Part shown: positions 5,329-6,732 of the stretch, one piece after another
Layout: each line of letters begins with the position of its first letter
How positions within the stretch are numbered: the first letter of the stretch is position 1
From: Chloroflexi bacterium RIFCSPLOWO2_02_FULL_71_16
GTDB taxonomy: Bacteria; Chloroflexota; Limnocylindria; P2-11E
DNA: 6,732 nt
NCBI GenBank assembly: GCA_001795345.1
Contig: MGON01000103.1
Coordinates: forward strand, 30,374 to 37,105
Direction: 5' to 3'
Translations under genes and position numbers: made by a program
Notes under the pieces: generated by a model
What the model was told of the DNA's origin: nothing
Seen by the model: the letters and a program-made list of their open reading frames with translations, nothing else
Databases searched by the model: none

Positions 5329-6378
5329 ATGACTCTCACCAGACTCGCGATCCTCGGTTCGACCGGATCGATCGGGCGGCAGGCGCTCGAGGTCGCGGCG
5401 GCTCACCCGGATCGCCTCCGCGTGACCCGGACGGCCCACCGTGGCGACGACCTCGTCGCGGTCGCGACGGCGGACGACGTCGACCTCGTCCTGGTGGCCA
5501 CGCCCGGGATCGCGGGCCTCGACGCGACGATCGCCGCGCTCGAGGCCGGCAAGGACGTCGCCCTCGCCAACAAGGAGGTGCTCGTCGTCGGCGGGCACCT
5601 CATCCGGCCGCTCTCGGGCGGGGCGGGGAAGCGCCTCCGGCCGGTCGACAGCGAGCACTCCGCGCTGTTCCAGTGCCTCGCCGGCGTTCGCATGGAGGAC
5701 GTCCTGCGGGTCACGCTTACGGCCTCGGGCGGCCCGTTCCGGGAGACGCGGCTGGACGAGCTCGCGTCGGTCACGGCGGAGCGGGCCCTCCGGCATCCGA
5801 CCTGGCGGATGGGCCCGAAGGTGACCGTCGATTCGGCCACCCTGGTGAACAAGGGCTACGAGGTCATCGAGGCCCACTGGCTCTACGGCCTGCCGTACGA
5901 GCGCATCGACGTCGTGCTCCATCCCGAGAGCGTCGTGCACGCGCTCGTAGAGCTGGTGGACGGGAGCGTGATCGCGCAGCTGGCCGAGCCCGACATGCGG
6001 CTGCCGATCCAGTACGCCCTCCTCTGGGAGCACGCGCGCGGTCCCGCCCGCCGGCTCGACCTCGCGCACACGCGCGAGCTCAGGTTCCTCGGCGCGCCGG
6101 ACCCCGAGCGCTATCCGTGCCTGGACATCGTGCTCTCGGCCGCACGGAGCGGCGATCCGCGGGCTCTCATAGGGCTGTCCGCCGCGGATGAGGTCGCCGT
6201 GGAGCGCTTCCTCGGAGCCGAGATCACCTTCAGTGAGATCCCCGGCATCCTGCGGCACGGAGCCGAGGTCGCCCGGAGCACCGCCGCGCAGGCCGCACCC
6301 GGCCTCGAGGAGATCCGCCTGATCGACCGCGGCGTTCGGATCGCCCTGGCCGAAGCCCCCGCCGGCACTCCGGCCTGA
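5329..6378 (+). CDS. dxr: 1-deoxy-D-xylulose 5-phosphate reductoisomerase, shortened NADPH domain
   Basis: DXR converts DXP to MEP with NADPH, the committed step of the non-mevalonate isoprenoid pathway. Seen in order: GSTGSIG (10-16, nucleotide loop), LANKE (79-83), PVDSEH (106-110, metal and substrate), TASGGPFRET (131-140), RHPTWRMG (155-162, active-site flap), VDSATLVNKGYEVIEA (167-182) and HPESVVHALVELVDGS (198-213). All catalytic-domain residues I would look for are present. At 349 residues it is about 45 short of the usual 380-400. The gap falls between residue 32 and about 40, where the family has the second half of the Rossmann fold, including the Ala-Gly-(Arg/Lys)-Asn turn that grips the NADPH 2'-phosphate. 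The frame is open throughout. The ATG at 5329 follows purine-rich GGGATGATGGG. It lies 35 bases after cdsA. Confidence 0.93.
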   Translation: MTLTRLAILGSTGSIGRQALEVAAAHPDRLRVTRTAHRGDDLVAVATADDVDLVLVATPGIAGLDATIAALEAGKDVALANKEVLVVGGHLIRPLSGGAGKRLRPVDSEHSALFQCLAGVRMEDVLRVTLTASGGPFRETRLDELASVTAERALRHPTWRMGPKVTVDSATLVNKGYEVIEAHWLYGLPYERIDVVLHPESVVHALVELVDGSVIAQLAEPDMRLPIQYALLWEHARGPARRLDLAHTRELRFLGAPDPERYPCLDIVLSAARSGDPRALIGLSAADEVAVERFLGAEITFSEIPGILRHGAEVARSTAAQAAPGLEEIRLIDRGVRIALAEAPAGTPA

Positions 6379-6380
6379 CG

Positions 6381-6732
6381 GTGTTCGACATCTTCGGCGA
6401 CATCCGCACTCTCGTTGTCTTCCTGCTGACCTTCACGGTGATCATCGCCGTCCACGAGTTCGGGCACTACCTGACGGCGAGGCTCCTCGGGATGCGCGTG
6501 CTCGAGTTCGCGTTCGGATTCCCCCCGCGCGTCTTCGCCTGGCGCCACGCCGGGATCGACTACAGCTTGAACGCGATCCCCTTCGGCGGGTTCGTGCGCA
6601 TCCTGGGGCAGGACGACTTCGCGATCCGGCAGCAGGGCGAGGGCGAGCCCGGATCGTTCACCTCGAAGCCGTGGTGGGCTCAGGCGATCGTGCTCGTAGC
6701 GGGCGTGACGATGAACGTCGTGCTCGCGCTCG
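6381..6732 (+). CDS. rseP: RseP-family site-2 (intramembrane zinc) protease, N-terminal part
   Basis: Only the first 117 codons are in the window. A first membrane helix (about residues 10-30, RTLVVFLLTFTVIIAVHEFGH) carries the zinc-binding and catalytic HEFGH at 25-29. It is followed by FAFGFPPRVFAW, then YSLNAIPFGGFVRILGQDD (61-79), and then AGVTMNVVLAL, the start of the next helix. These are the standard landmarks of RseP/RasP, which cuts membrane-bound anti-sigma factors and remnant signal peptides; the PDZ domain and second metal ligand would lie to the right. The GTG at 6381 is two bases after the dxr stop and has no clear ribosome-binding site, so coupling to dxr is likely. Its place after dxr is the common bacterial order. 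Confidence 0.94.
   Translation, partial: MFDIFGDIRTLVVFLLTFTVIIAVHEFGHYLTARLLGMRVLEFAFGFPPRVFAWRHAGIDYSLNAIPFGGFVRILGQDDFAIRQQGEGEPGSFTSKPWWAQAIVLVAGVTMNVVLAL

Overview
This is a high-GC bacterial chromosome segment dominated by one of the best-conserved housekeeping gene orders: rpsB-tsf-pyrH-frr-uppS-cdsA-dxr-rseP, all on the + strand from about 900 to the right edge. It carries translation factors (S2, EF-Ts, ribosome recycling factor), UMP kinase, the undecaprenyl diphosphate synthase / CDP-diacylglycerol synthase / DXR trio that links isoprenoid, cell-wall and phospholipid supply, and the start of the site-2 protease RseP. The left edge holds the 3' end of a Flp-type (type IVb) pilin gene. 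Between them, on the - strand, lies a small gene of unknown function. The short (Thermus-like) EF-Ts, the long acidic tail on S2, the Flp pilin and the very high third-position GC fit a GC-rich Chloroflexota (Limnocylindria-like) or deep-branching actinobacterial lineage. That placement is inference and no marker here settles it.

Layout: 1-131 pilin C-terminus. 188-221 is a strong hairpin, probably a shared terminator between the convergent pilin and - strand genes. 241-669 (-) is the unknown gene. 670-899 is a divergent control region with a duplicated 18-bp element, a nested dyad, a candidate extended -10 promoter for rpsB and a leader hairpin. 900-4604 runs rpsB, tsf, pyrH, frr, uppS; the only real gap is 83 bases before uppS, filled with hairpins. 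4601-6378 is cdsA and dxr. 6381 to the edge is rseP, incomplete.

The genes are tightly packed: GTGA stop/start overlaps at rpsB/tsf and uppS/cdsA, and gaps of 2, 3, 14 and 35 bases elsewhere. They are probably read as one operon with translational coupling. S2, EF-Ts and RRF serve protein synthesis. PyrH makes UDP, which feeds CTP for CdsA. DXR commits carbon to the MEP pathway whose products UppS elongates into the undecaprenyl carrier.

I do not see a new multi-gene system. The points most worth checking are: a DXR about 45 residues shorter than the family, with the gap in its NADPH-binding domain; an Asp-to-His change in a conserved UMP kinase motif; mutually exclusive hairpins that could hide the uppS ribosome-binding site; and a duplicated translation-start module in front of the unknown - strand gene.
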